Positions 23,711 through 33,621 of a stretch of 64,000 nt of DNA are shown in pieces. Source of the stretch: Lucifuga dentata (taxonomy: Eukaryota; Chordata; Actinopteri; Ophidiiformes; Bythitidae). Position 1 is the stretch's first letter. The number at the start of each line of letters is the position of its first letter. The stretch spans positions 62,001-126,000 of the forward strand of contig VXCM01000744.1 in assembly GCA_014773175.1 (NCBI GenBank). The letters run 5' to 3'. The notes under the pieces were generated by a model. That model had not been told where the DNA came from, searched no databases, and saw nothing but the letters and a program-made list of their open reading frames with translations. The position numbers and the translations under genes are program-made.

Positions 23711-25084
23711 GACTTTTTTTTTATTTTTTTATTTTTTGGTATGGTACACCCAGTGGCCAAAGAGCATTTACTGCATGTGAATATAAAGGGTGTACACAGC
23801 TAAATTACCATTTTACTCCTCACCTGATGAATCCTCCACGTGATTCACCTGCTCTGTAAATAGATGTCAGTCTTTGAACAGTTCATTGCCACAAAGACTG
23901 TGTGACTGCAGCCTCAGGAGACGATGAGGCTAAACAGGCAGTTCTGTGTGGATGAAAGCTGCTCAGTGAGAAAACTGAGGGAGTATCTTGCTGCATAATT
24001 AGGCTTATGCCAGTTTTTGTGTGGACACTACAATGTGTTGACTGAACAATAACATACAACAGCAAAGTCTAAATTACTAAAGACATTAAATCCATCCTCA
24101 ATATGAAGAAGAACGCTATGAGAGAGGAGGTTAAGTCTGCCCACAGGGAGCTGAACAGTAAAATACAGGAAGGACTGATAATCGTCTGCAAGAAAATAAT
24201 GTGAGGAAAGCTGTTGGCTAAAGGCATGAAGCCAAATGTGGAAATGCACAAATACAGTATGAATTATTTTTCAACAAGTTTAAATATAGCAGAGCTAATT
24301 AAAACTATTTACCTATGTTGGACTACCAAGGTCAGCAGCCGTGCAATCTATTTTTATGTGAGCAGAACTTAAAATAAAATGAGGTTCCTGCTCCTTTTTG
24401 ATACAGACAAATCCAGCAGCTGATGTATGTGTTAGCCATGTTTGAGTTCAAGTGGAAGAACAGATGGCTGGAATGATCTCGTTTGAAAATCTTTTCCCCT
24501 GACAGAAAAAAAGATAGACTATATCAAAAAAAACAAAAAAACAATTTGAAACAAGATATTGCATTGGAATGAGGAGAAGAGAAATGTTAATGCTACAACT
24601 TTTGTGAAACTCTGCATGATGGATGTGAAAGTCTGTGTGGTAAGTTGGCCCTGGCCAATCAGTTTTCACACTTCATTTGCTAGCATATAATTAGTGGAAA
24701 AGAATTAAAACGAAACAATAAAAAGTGGAATTTTCGCAGCCAGGAAACTGCTGCGCACCAATGTTGGAGCAGCCAATAACAGGATAGAGCAGGTGTGAAT
24801 TTTTTGTGATTTACAGGTCTATTAAACTGGTCTAAATTTGGATCAAAGGTATTAAGTCATACACAGTAGCTATTACTTATGTTTCAATAGTATTTTGACA
24901 GTTTCAACATTTAGCAGCTTCACTAGATATCCTGGAGGTATCTGTCCTGGAGATATTTCTCCTGGAAATTATTCTTGGCATGTTCACGTTCCCCTCTGTC
25001 TTTTCCCATATTTCCTCTCCGTTTACACTGCCCACTCTACAATATACCCAAAAAAACAAATATAAAAAAAAATCAGAAATGGGG

Positions 25085-25320
25085 GTTGCAGACACGATGG
25101 TACCAAGAGGGGAGGGGAGGGCAGACGGACGAACGGGGAGTCTGGAGTTTGGCTTCACTTTGTCGGTTTCTCTTTCACGTTCTTGGGGCTGCCCGAGGTA
25201 CCGACATGAAGTTCGGGAGGGGAGGGGGTGCACCACCGGGTGTCACCCCCTCAGATGGTGTCCCGGTGCAGTGCGCACCCCCCACACCTCCCCTTGTGAC
25301 GCCTCTGCTGGGATGGAACA
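25085..25320. mobile_element. GC-rich insert, possibly a hAT-type repeat
   Basis: A sharply GC-rich block of over 200 bases in an AT-rich setting, with many CpG and with GGTGTCACCCCCTC / GGTGTCCCGGTGC repeats. Its right edge read on the minus strand is CAGAGGCGTCACAAGG, resembling the CAGGGGCGT... ends of some hAT elements. No left end or 8-bp target duplication was found. ORFs across it on both strands are low complexity and are not called genes. The class is a guess. Confidence 0.35.
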
Positions 25321-27096
25321 ATACATACAAATACCCCCCCCCACAAAAAAAAAACAAAACAAAACAAAAAAAACAGGTAAGCTGAAACCAATTACCCCTC
25401 CCTCACCCATTCCCCTGTACAACAAACTCTTTTATTGATCTGGTGATAATTACCTCAGTCACATCATAAAGCACCTGAAACAGATTGGTGGCTCAAATTA
25501 TTGATTACCCCTGGACTACCCTTCACCATTCATTGTATAGTCGCTATACATTACTTGATGAGATCTGCTATTCCGTGCTTTACTCTATAGCCATTTCTCT
25601 TTGGTACAGTGCAGGGATACATTGATAAACGGGTTTGGTGGTCAAACGCACACTTTCAAAGTCATCTGTCATCTTTTCTTTGTTTAGATTCTTTATTCAA
25701 TGTGACCCCCCCCCCCCCNNNNNNNNNNAAAAAAAAAAAAACAATGACCTTTTATTTGGTTGTAACTCAGGGCTTGCCCTGGTAAGCACCAGCTGTGTGT
25801 GATGCTTCATTACTCACCTTCCTTTAGGCATGTCAGTGTGTGACCTCTGCCCACCGGCCACACGGACATCCGCTAGCCACATTAGACCCCGACTACAGTC
25901 ACAACAATGGTCTGACCTCCAGGGAAGCCAATACTTTTTCACTGCATTGAATAATGAGCTCAGATGTTTGGTTTTAGCTTTTAGTTGGGCTTTTAGTCTT
26001 TGATGGGGTTTTTTTTTTTTTCAAAATGCTTCATAAAAGGTTTCTGTGTTACTTTACAAGGCGTAACTTTTGTAGATCACTTGGCAGCTTGTCATAAGTC
26101 TGCCTCAGCCTTTTTTTTTAAATTTTATTCAACAGAGAACAACAAACAGGCTCACAGGAGACGTTCGGCTTTGTTACCGAGTTCTCAGCCTTGTGCTTGT
26201 CAGTGTATCAGAGGAACAATGACTCCTGGCATTTCGAAGGATTTCTCTTTCTTCAAAGGCAATCAAATCAGAATTTGTAACAAAAAATTGCTCCAGCTAT
26301 AATGTCTATTTATGAATCTGTTTTTCATGTGCTTCCACTTTTTAAAAAAAATTTCTTACATTTTGGTTGATGTTAAATTTGCAGAATTGTTGAGTCGTGT
26401 AGCAGTAACAGAATAAATACAAATGCATACATCCAGCACCTTAATTCAAACTATTTAGATAATGTTGCATCATAAAAAGAGGTCATGAATGGAAACTAGT
26501 TTAAGAATAAACAATTCATTTGTAACACATTTCTGCTTTAAAAGAATGATCCCTATAATTTAATCTATTTTATTTACATGAAATGCTTATGATAAGTAGC
26601 TGCCTGTTTGTGTGATGCTTTATTGTCATCTAGGCAAGAACCTCAGATCAATGAAAGAAGATTTTTTTCCACTACACAAGCAATATCCTTGATACAAAAA
26701 TACATAATTGGCTGCACCAAGAGTGAATCCAACCTCTGTGGAAACAGTCATTGATGAATGAATGGATTCCTGAATGAATGAAAGCAGGTTCCCATGTCAG
26801 ACATGTATTCCTATATGATATACTGTCAACGATAACAGGATCATATCACACAACACATAAGCAATATTGGGCAATATTTATATCGGATCAGATTCAGTCT
26901 TATGACCATTGATGAATTTGTCATCCTACATTCATCAACACTAATTCAATTTTCCCCTTTGACTCTACAGCTTCTCATATTCAATACAAGAAGTTAATAT
27001 CATGAAGCAGGAATTAAAGCGACGCTGCACTGAGCGACTGATGCATCTTTCTCTTTGCACATGGGGCTGCTTGCAGGAAAAAGATGGAAAACTCAC
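25321..27096. other. Gene-free stretch
   Basis: No gene recognised. It includes a C-rich and A-rich junction at 25334-25375, a 10-N gap and otherwise unique AT-rich sequence. Confidence 0.5.
25719..25728. other. 10-N assembly gap
   Basis: Ten Ns flanked by C13 on the left and an A-run on the right. Both flanks are homopolymers. Confidence 0.95.
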
Positions 27097-27196
27097 CTTA
27101 TCCATCTGCAGTGAACCAAACCAGCTCTGGGCAGGTGTTCAACATGGCCAGGTGGAAAGCAGCTGACACAGACACAGCTCCCCGCACTATTTGTCA
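27097..27196 (-). CDS. Candidate internal exon (unidentified)
   Basis: On the minus strand a 100-base segment is bounded by an acceptor (AATTCTTATTTACAG, intron side at 27197 onward) and a donor AAG/GTGAGT with full U1 complementarity (exon ends at 27097). A branch-point-like TTCTAAT lies about 32-38 bases upstream of the acceptor. One frame is open across the whole segment (33 complete codons, beginning TNSAGSCVCVSC, with two bases left at each splice side). The other two frames stop at once. I recognise no protein family. It could equally be a lncRNA exon or a chance pairing of splice sites. Confidence 0.3.
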
Positions 27197-27659
27197 CTGT
27201 AAATAAGAATTGTTTTCTCAATATTAGAACTGAACGGGAATGAACAGGGAGCCAGTCTTCCTTATTCTTTTCTAATTTAGGCAATTAAAAAGAAAGGTCG
27301 TGTGAAAACAGACGGGCTCCACTTTAACTTCTGTGCTAAGACATGGGGCTGAAAAAGACCACTTAAATACACTCATGCACATACAGGATGCATAAGAAAC
27401 TAGGTTTATTTAACAGGCAGGATTGTGGACATTTCTGCAAAGGTTGAACCCTATGAGGCAGCATACTGTGCTCATACATATTTTTATATTGCTTGATTAC
27501 CTGCCCAGGGACTGCAGATGGAAATTAACCAATGGTGAAATCTGGTGAAAGCACCTTATCTAATTACATTAACCAACTGAAATTAAACAACAAACTAAAC
27601 TAGATCCTCTAGCTAACAAGCAGGTCAGTAAGACTTTCCACTTTCCAGAATAACGTTTG

Positions 27660-27784
27660 TGGATTTGTGGATTAGTGGATTTGGCAAAACAGCAGTTTTG
27701 GAAAAGGGTTTTCAGCAATATAATATGTATACGGGTAGTATTTATTGAGCTCAAACATGCAAAACCACCAGTATGGTTCTTTAA
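27660..27784 (-). mobile_element. Family A MITE, truncated copy A3
   Basis: Only one end survives: GGATTTGGCAAAACAGCAG, a shortened GTTTTGGAAAAGGG segment, ATTTATTGAGCTCAAACATG and the terminus CACCAGTATGGTTCTTTAA, with TTAA at 27781-27784. The interior and the other inverted repeat are missing. Confidence 0.75.
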
Positions 27785-29404
27785 TTTTCCCATGTGCACA
27801 CCCCATTCCAAAGGACTTCCGTTCTACGTGAGTCAATAACTTTTCACCCTCATAACGGAACTGGTTCAAAATGTTTGAGAGCCACTGCTTTACAAATCTC
27901 CATTCTATGTTCAGCTCAAAAGACTAAGCAGCTCTTTTTTATTATTATTATTAAACTGTAGACAGAATATCAAACTTTTTACAAGACAGCATCTTCCTTA
28001 ATAATCTACTGCAAAGGGAACTATACTGCAGCCTATGTAAATTAAAAAAACAAAACAAAACACATAACTATAAAACCAACTGAGAGTGTGTCTGGGAGAG
28101 GACAGGATACACTTTGCATGCTCAGGGACAGGAAAATTAAAGTAAAACAAAGTCTGCTGAAGTTAAAACAGCCCAGCGAGCCTCCCAAGAGTAGCATAGG
28201 AAGCTTGTGTAGGCAGTAAGGTGGGGAGGAACAGCAAACAGAATGCTGTCACACTTCCACTCCCTGTGGAGTCTAAAGCTAAAAGGAGGGAGATGTGGAT
28301 CTGGTAACAGTACATTGCCTCTAGCTTCTCAGTTATTTTCTACCACATTGTTTGCAAAGTTCCTGCTGATGAGACTATTGTACTGTAACACGAGCTTGTT
28401 TTAATCGTGGACACCAGTTATATCTATCCAAGTAAAGATATCTTAATTTAGTGTGTAAAAACTGAGAAAGTAAAAGCTGGTCCTTTCCATTAAAACAACC
28501 GCTATAATGTTATTTAGCTGTGGGTTTTGTTTGTGTGGATGAAAAATGTGCGTACTTTCATTCCAACATCTGATCCCATTGTACTTACAGGCGCACTAGG
28601 CAAACTGTATTTGCTCAAGGGATTGTGTTGGTAAAGGCTGTTGAGCCAACATCCACTGTCCATGTTTGTTAAGGTTCAGTGAACCTTTGGAGGTGAATTC
28701 TGCAGAGTGTACGCAACGTGAAAGACAATTTTGTTTCAGCATGCTGATCATTTCGCCTCATAACAGCAAAGCCACATGACGGATGTGAGATCAAAGTTTT
28801 TTCCCTACTTCAAAACCCAATCAAAAGCTATATATGTATTCTAAATGGTTAAGATCCCAGGAAAAAAAAAAAAAAAAAACTTATAAGGCTTTTGAAGCTT
28901 CTCAGTCATGCCTTTGGAGAATGTTAAATTTAGCATTTTATAGAGCATCTGAGGGCATTTATTGTGCCAGCTATGTTTTTAATGCAAGGTGCCACTTGGG
29001 TGCTTATGCAGTGAGAAGGGTATCAACATCTGCTTCTATGTATGTGTATGTGGGGGTGTTTTTGTGAGAGTGTGTGTGTGTGTGTGTGTGTGTTTTGACA
29101 CTAATTTCAGTAAACAAGCCACAAGTTGCAATGAGTGTGGCAATAAATGCGTCTCTTCGCTTGCCAAACTTAATTATTGCATCATCCTATGCACATCAGC
29201 AGGTTCAACAGAATCTGCTATCAGCAAAAGTCCAAGCCAGAGCCTCATGAGATGGATAACTGTGGAGCTATTTATGTCTATTAAGAAAAAACAGATGATG
29301 AACAGATAATAATAATATCCGCCCACCAAAAATTAGTAGCTTGGCATCAGTAAAAATTAGCTTTGTTCTACGTTGTACAGATGGAGTCATGATTTAGAGT
29401 ATGA
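27785..29404. other. Gene-free stretch
   Basis: No gene recognised. Unique AT-rich DNA with an A-run near 28861 and a (GT)n tract at 29071-29093. Confidence 0.55.
29071..29093. repeat. (TG)n microsatellite
   Basis: About 11 TG units. Confidence 0.95.
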
Positions 29405-29931
29405 TTAAAGGACAACACCTGTGATTTTGATTGTTTAAGTCCAATAAATACAATCCACATTCAGGTTACGTTAGTGCCACACATTTACCAAAACATAAAA
29501 CCGTATCTTAGTTTTCCTGTTATTTTGTCATATTTGCTAATCTTTCAAAATCAAATTTTTAGGTGATGCACTTATCTTAAAATTCAATGTTTTGCCTGCT
29601 AAAACTCTGAATGTACAAGGCATGGTCATTTAATTTGTCAGTAAAAGCCGTCTTCTCCTGGGTCTATATTCCCTGGCGGAAACATCAGTTTTCCTCTGTG
29701 CAGCTATTGTGTTGGACTGATTAAATAAAGTTACTTCAACAAAATAAAAATTGAATAGATGTGCTCGCTGTGAGGGATTACTTATCTCAAGCATGTTTAA
29801 AATCTCTATAAGTTGATTTTAATAGCATATTAAAATGAACTGAAACCAGTCTGGACATAGGAAAAACATACGTGTATACAGGTTGTACATATTGGGCTTA
29901 AACATAAAAAACCACCAGTCTGGTCCTTTAA
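29405..29931 (+). mobile_element. Family A MITE, copy A4
   Basis: TTAA at 29405-29408 and at 29928-29931 enclose a 527-base element. Left end AAAGGACAACACCTGTG, right end CCACCAGTCTGGTCCTTT. The left inverted repeat runs to about 29510 (ACCAAAACATAAAACCG). The right one has lost its inner half. The interior has the conserved motif (about 29657-29678, CTGGGTCTATATTCCCTGG) and AATAAA at 29724-29729 followed by AAAATAAAAA about a dozen bases downstream. Confidence 0.85.
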
Positions 29932-30565
29932 AAGTTAAGATGGATGTACTGACAGATATGAACTTTCACAATGATGTTGTAACAATCTACTTTCCTGATT
30001 TTAGGTCGTTTATTAGTGCAGCCTCCTGATAGCAGTTGGCCTGCATTTATAAAGCGACAGTTCCAGCAGGACAAACACATTACCAAGCCACTGACCTTTA
30101 ATAGAGATTGTTAGTACAAAATATAAGAAATCTGTCTGCTCACTGGTTATGCTTGGTAAGCACCTTCCCAATGTCGCTCTCTAGTACTGTCACTGGATAT
30201 CACTCACTAAAGTGTTAAAAAAACATGCTTTTTCTTTATGTTCCAGATTAAAGACACATGAGAACCACTCAGTCATGTGTATTGATGAATCCAAATGTGA
30301 CATCAGCCTATGATTAGTCTACTTTTCCATGTAAGAAAGGCAATGCTGCAGCTGAAGAACATATTGAAAACAATAAAGCTAGTTTAGATGTTATGGGAAT
30401 TTAAAAAAAATATCAATATTGGACTAGAAGTGGTTGTTTTAGAAGCTGAAGCACCCCCCCCCCCAAAAAAAAGGCATATTTTTTCCAAACCATTACCTCT
30501 GGAGTTTCAAAATTAAAATTCATGAGCATGTGGTTTGCTAAGACTTTATGTATATGTGTTTCTGT
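29932..30565. other. Gene-free stretch
   Basis: No gene recognised. It holds a C10/A8 junction near 30455. Confidence 0.5.
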
Positions 30566-30642
30566 GTTAACTGGATAGTGGCATCTGATGTCAGGACTTG
30601 CATTTACACCTTTCATTAAAAAGCATTCTCGTTATCTGGATT
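30566..30642 (-). repeat. Family C repeat, shared segment 2
   Basis: The reverse complement of this segment matches 14495-14558 closely (AATCCAGATAACGAGAATGC ... GATGCCACTATCCAGTTAAC) with 13 extra bases carrying GGTGTAAA. A partner piece with GGTGTAAATG lies beyond element E at 32580-32620. Confidence 0.6.
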
Positions 30643-30918
30643 GTAATCAGATTTCAGTAGGTGGATCATTACGCTATTAAAGCCTGTTTCATCTTTGCTC
30701 CATGGATGAGCTTCATCTCTATTTTTAAAATAACTATTAACTGTTTCGTGTGTCAGATTTCCAAGTGCAGGTACCCATTTAAGGAAAGTCACAGCTCCAA
30801 ATTCAAAATACCTTTATTAACAAGCGCAAGAAGGAAGACGAGGCGAAGTGATGTTTTCAACTTGTGTGCAGATTTTGGCTGCGTTCTGAGTTCCTTATTC
30901 ATTTCCACTTTTCCCTCA

Positions 30919-30978
30919 CTTGCGTCTTTTCCTTGCGTCTTAGTCCCGCCCACTGAAGACGCAAGGAAAAGATGCAAG
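30919..30978. other. Hairpin with 23-bp arms inside element E
   Basis: CTTGCGTCTTTTCCTTGCGT... (30919-30941) pairs with ...ACGCAAGGAAAAGATGCAAG (30956-30978) with one mismatch around a 14-base loop AGTCCCGCCCACTG. The arm is itself two TTGCGTCTT units. Confidence 0.8.
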
Positions 30979-31016
30979 GAGGAGACATGAGGACAGAAGA
31001 CCTGAGAAACAACGAT

Positions 31017-31630
31017 TTAAAGCACCATAACACCCATTTTGCATATTTGATCATAGTATATTCAATTTTCATACACGTGAGGTTACTGACAATAATTTCC
31101 CAAAGGATAAAACCGTATTTCAGCTTTCCTGATATTTTGCAAAATCTCTTAATCTTTCCAAGTCAAATATTCAAGCGATACACCCACCTTAAACATCAAT
31201 GTTTTGCCTGCTAATAGTTACACAGCCTTATGAAGTCATGGTCATTAAATTTGTTGATAAATGCAGGTCTTCTTTTGGAACTATATTCCCTGGTGGAGAC
31301 ACACATTCACTCCACACTTGTTATTGTGCTTAAATGCTAAAATTATGTAACTTCTAAAAAAAAACCAAACAAAAACAAAAAAAAAAACCTGAATACACAT
31401 CTTGTTTGTGATGATGGATTACCTACCCCAAGAACACTTCAAGTATCAGTAAGTTGATTTTAATAGCAGAATGAACTGAAACCAGTGGCGGTCTGGAAAG
31501 TAGGAAAAATATTTTTTAACTCCCCGTTCCAGCTGTATGTTTTGGGAAATGATTATCACTAATGTTACATCTATGAAAATTGAATACATCAGGCTCAAAC
31601 AAATGCAAAATGGATGGTATGGTCCTTTAA
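31017..31630 (+). mobile_element. Family A MITE, copy A5 (subfamily II)
   Basis: Bounded by TTAA at 31017-31020 and 31627-31630, 614 bases in all. Terminal repeats of about 100 bases differ from the main subfamily: CCATTTTGCAT, GTATATTCAATTTTCAT and ACAATAATTTCCCAAAG on the left, with the reverse of these on the right. The interior holds the conserved GGAACTATATTCCCTGGTGG motif (about 31278) and an A-rich stretch in place of the AATAAA. It is inserted into element E. Confidence 0.85.
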
Positions 31631-31685
31631 GAGAAATGAAACATCCTAGCTCCTCATGCATCATCAAAGCGAAGTGACTTGTCAC

Positions 31686-31701
31686 ACAGCTGATCAGCTG
31701 T
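31686..31701. other. 16-base perfect palindrome
   Basis: ACAGCTGATCAGCTGT within element E, containing two overlapping CAGCTG E-box cores. Confidence 0.6.
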
Positions 31702-32477
31702 CAGAGCGCTTGGAGCTGCTGTGTTTTAGTTCTTAAACGATCATAAAATAATGAAATATTCTCCTCTGATTATTACTGTAACACTTAACATGAACAGTTT
31801 GACAAACGGTCCACATGCACAACAATCTGACTTCATAATCTACAGATCATCACATTTCTAAGTGTGTTTCACTGCTCAGAGAGTTAAAATATAAATGTTC
31901 ATCAGCGTTAGTGAACTTTTCTAAACGGGATGTTGTATTAAACATGTCAGTGGATTTTGTTAGTACAGTTCAATACAGCAGGTTGTGACAATATAAGATA
32001 TGTTTTGTTTGATGTTTCTTTATCATTCAGAGCTGCACTGATGAACAATCAGACAAAATTAAACATAAATAATCAGAGTAATTTTACACCTGAGATGTTG
32101 CTGTTCTGTTTGCATATTTTGATGAAACTCATGATATATTAAGATGCGTGTCAGTGTATCAGATCAGCTGTAATAGATCTGTCCAATCAGAAACAGACTT
32201 CCAGTGAAGGGGCGTGCCTATCAGGTAAAAGACTTCCGCGTAGGAAAGTCTAGCATTTCCTCACTCATGTCTCCCTGATGAAGCCTCCTCCATCCTCACA
32301 CCTCCATCCTCACAACAGAAATAAGCGCTTTGGAGCGTCCTTAAAGATGGCAGACCACATTGGTTTCCGGGTCACACGAGGATCGAACAGTGATCAAATA
32401 AGGAACTCAGGATGCACCCTTTATCTCACAAATATGTCCCAGCTGAACTGATTAATTTATTCCTGGCTAATTATGAC

Positions 32478-32531
32478 TGCAATCCAATCTGCCAGATCAC
32501 ATTCATTGGCAGTCTGGCAGATTGGATTACA
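32478..32531. other. Inverted repeat with 18-bp arms
   Basis: TGCAATCCAATCTGCCAG (32478-32495) and CTGGCAGATTGGATTACA (32514-32531) are complementary with one mismatch around an 18-base spacer. It lies in a family C-like region. Confidence 0.75.
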
Positions 32532-32579
32532 TTCCATTCATGTGTTCTGCATGCATTCACATGCATTATTTCCATATCT

Positions 32580-32620
32580 GAATAATGTATCTGGATACAC
32601 ACACATTACTGCAAGGTGTA
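32580..32620. repeat. Family C-like terminal piece
   Basis: TGTATCTGGATAC... followed by GCAAGGTGTAAATGTAGA, similar to the family C end at 14090-14120. It may be the other side of the family C copy interrupted by element E. Confidence 0.35.
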
Positions 32621-33361
32621 AATGTAGACCAAGTATTACCAATTTTTATACATGTTACTGAATGTAGTTGTAATCACATTTAATTAAAGTTTGACTATTT
32701 GACTTTGGGGAGTTCATATGAAGATACATACTGAAGAATCCCATGATTGTCAGTAACCTGTGTGTATGCATGCACTGAAGTGTAGATTTCTGAGTATGCA
32801 CAGACTGTTTATTATCCCCCCCAAATCCTGAGCTGTAAACCTGATTGCAAAATTAGAAAACAGCTGACAACTGTCTGTCTCCAGTTTGACCAGAACCACA
32901 ATGAATCTTAAAGAGGAATGAAACACCAGGTCCATGGGTTATAAAAACTGACATCCTCTGATAATATGTGGGTATTACTCTTACAGTTAGAGAAAGTAAT
33001 TTGGGAGAGTAGTTTATTAGCCCTCTGCCCTTTCAGACATATGACCTTGCAAACCCTCACACCAGCTGCAATCTATGATTCATTTAACACCTTCTGGGCT
33101 GGAGGAGCACTCCAAGCACATGCACTGTTGATTAAATGCTTTGTGGGAGAATTCATATTTAAAGCATACGCCATATGAAAATTAATGATAACCAACCAAG
33201 CAGCAGAACACAGTAGAGAAGAGTCACGACAGGCAATTTGAGAGATTCACTCCAATTTACAATTTATTCAGCAATCATCATCACAATGTTTCTTCAATAT
33301 ACAGCATAATGTAATGCACATTTGGGAGTGGGTGGAATTATAAGGGAATATGAGTAGGGCA
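32621..33361. other. Gene-free stretch
   Basis: Nothing recognised on either strand. Confidence 0.5.
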
Positions 33362-33621
33362 CTAACAAAATGATATAAATGTCATTACAGTGCATTCAAG
33401 CAGGAAATCTAGCACAGGGAAGCAGAGATTAGCCTCTGGGTGGGTACGCTCCACATATGGCCATAAGAGGCTAACAGAGTCAGAAAGTGAACGAATGGCT
33501 GATTGAGCAAACTCTACTGAAGTTTTTGTACGATGGTCCTCACGATCTTTCAACTAGGTCACAGTGTATTTCGGAGGAGTCTGTTTAGCCTTAAGATAAA
33601 CAGCACTGTGTAACTTCAATT
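33362..33621 (-). pseudogene. Decayed coding-like fragment (unidentified)
   Basis: On the minus strand one frame reads for about 85 codons from 33619 with a single in-frame TAG. Before the stop it reads ...YLKAKQTPPKYTVT, and after it LKDREDHRTKTSVEFAQSAI and ...WPYVERTHPEANLCFPVLDF. Amino-acid composition is varied and protein-like rather than low complexity. A poly(T)-ACAG acceptor-like site precedes it. No donor was seen and no family is recognised. It may be a worn transposon or processed pseudogene piece. Confidence 0.3.

Larger units (their letters stand above)
20371..25080. other. Gene-free stretch
   Basis: No gene recognised. It contains a repeat-free block at about 20935-21350 with several homeodomain-type ATTA/TAAT cores, an assembly duplication at 21410-21534, a (GT)n tract, an A39 run ending in a 4-N gap, a (GATA)n tract and a local rearranged duplication at 23391-23710. 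Confidence 0.5.
30877..32419. mobile_element. Element E, split by a family A insertion
   Basis: Ends are imperfect inverted repeats of about 24 bases: GCGTTCTGAGTTCCTTATTC (left, from about 30881) and, on the minus strand, GCATCCTGAGTTCCTTATTT (right, about 32396-32415). A 614-base family A copy (31017-31630) interrupts it at a TTAA. Removing that copy would leave about 930 bases. A GC-rich hairpin (30919-30978) lies near the left end. No transposase ORF. The family is unidentified, and the element limits rest on the end similarity only. Confidence 0.5.

Noticed and set aside
24975..25438. Two overlapping plus-strand ORFs of 136 and 152 codons
   Set aside because: They cross a GC-rich repeat-like insert and poly(A)-rich tracts. 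Frames are also open on the other strand, which points to composition, not coding.
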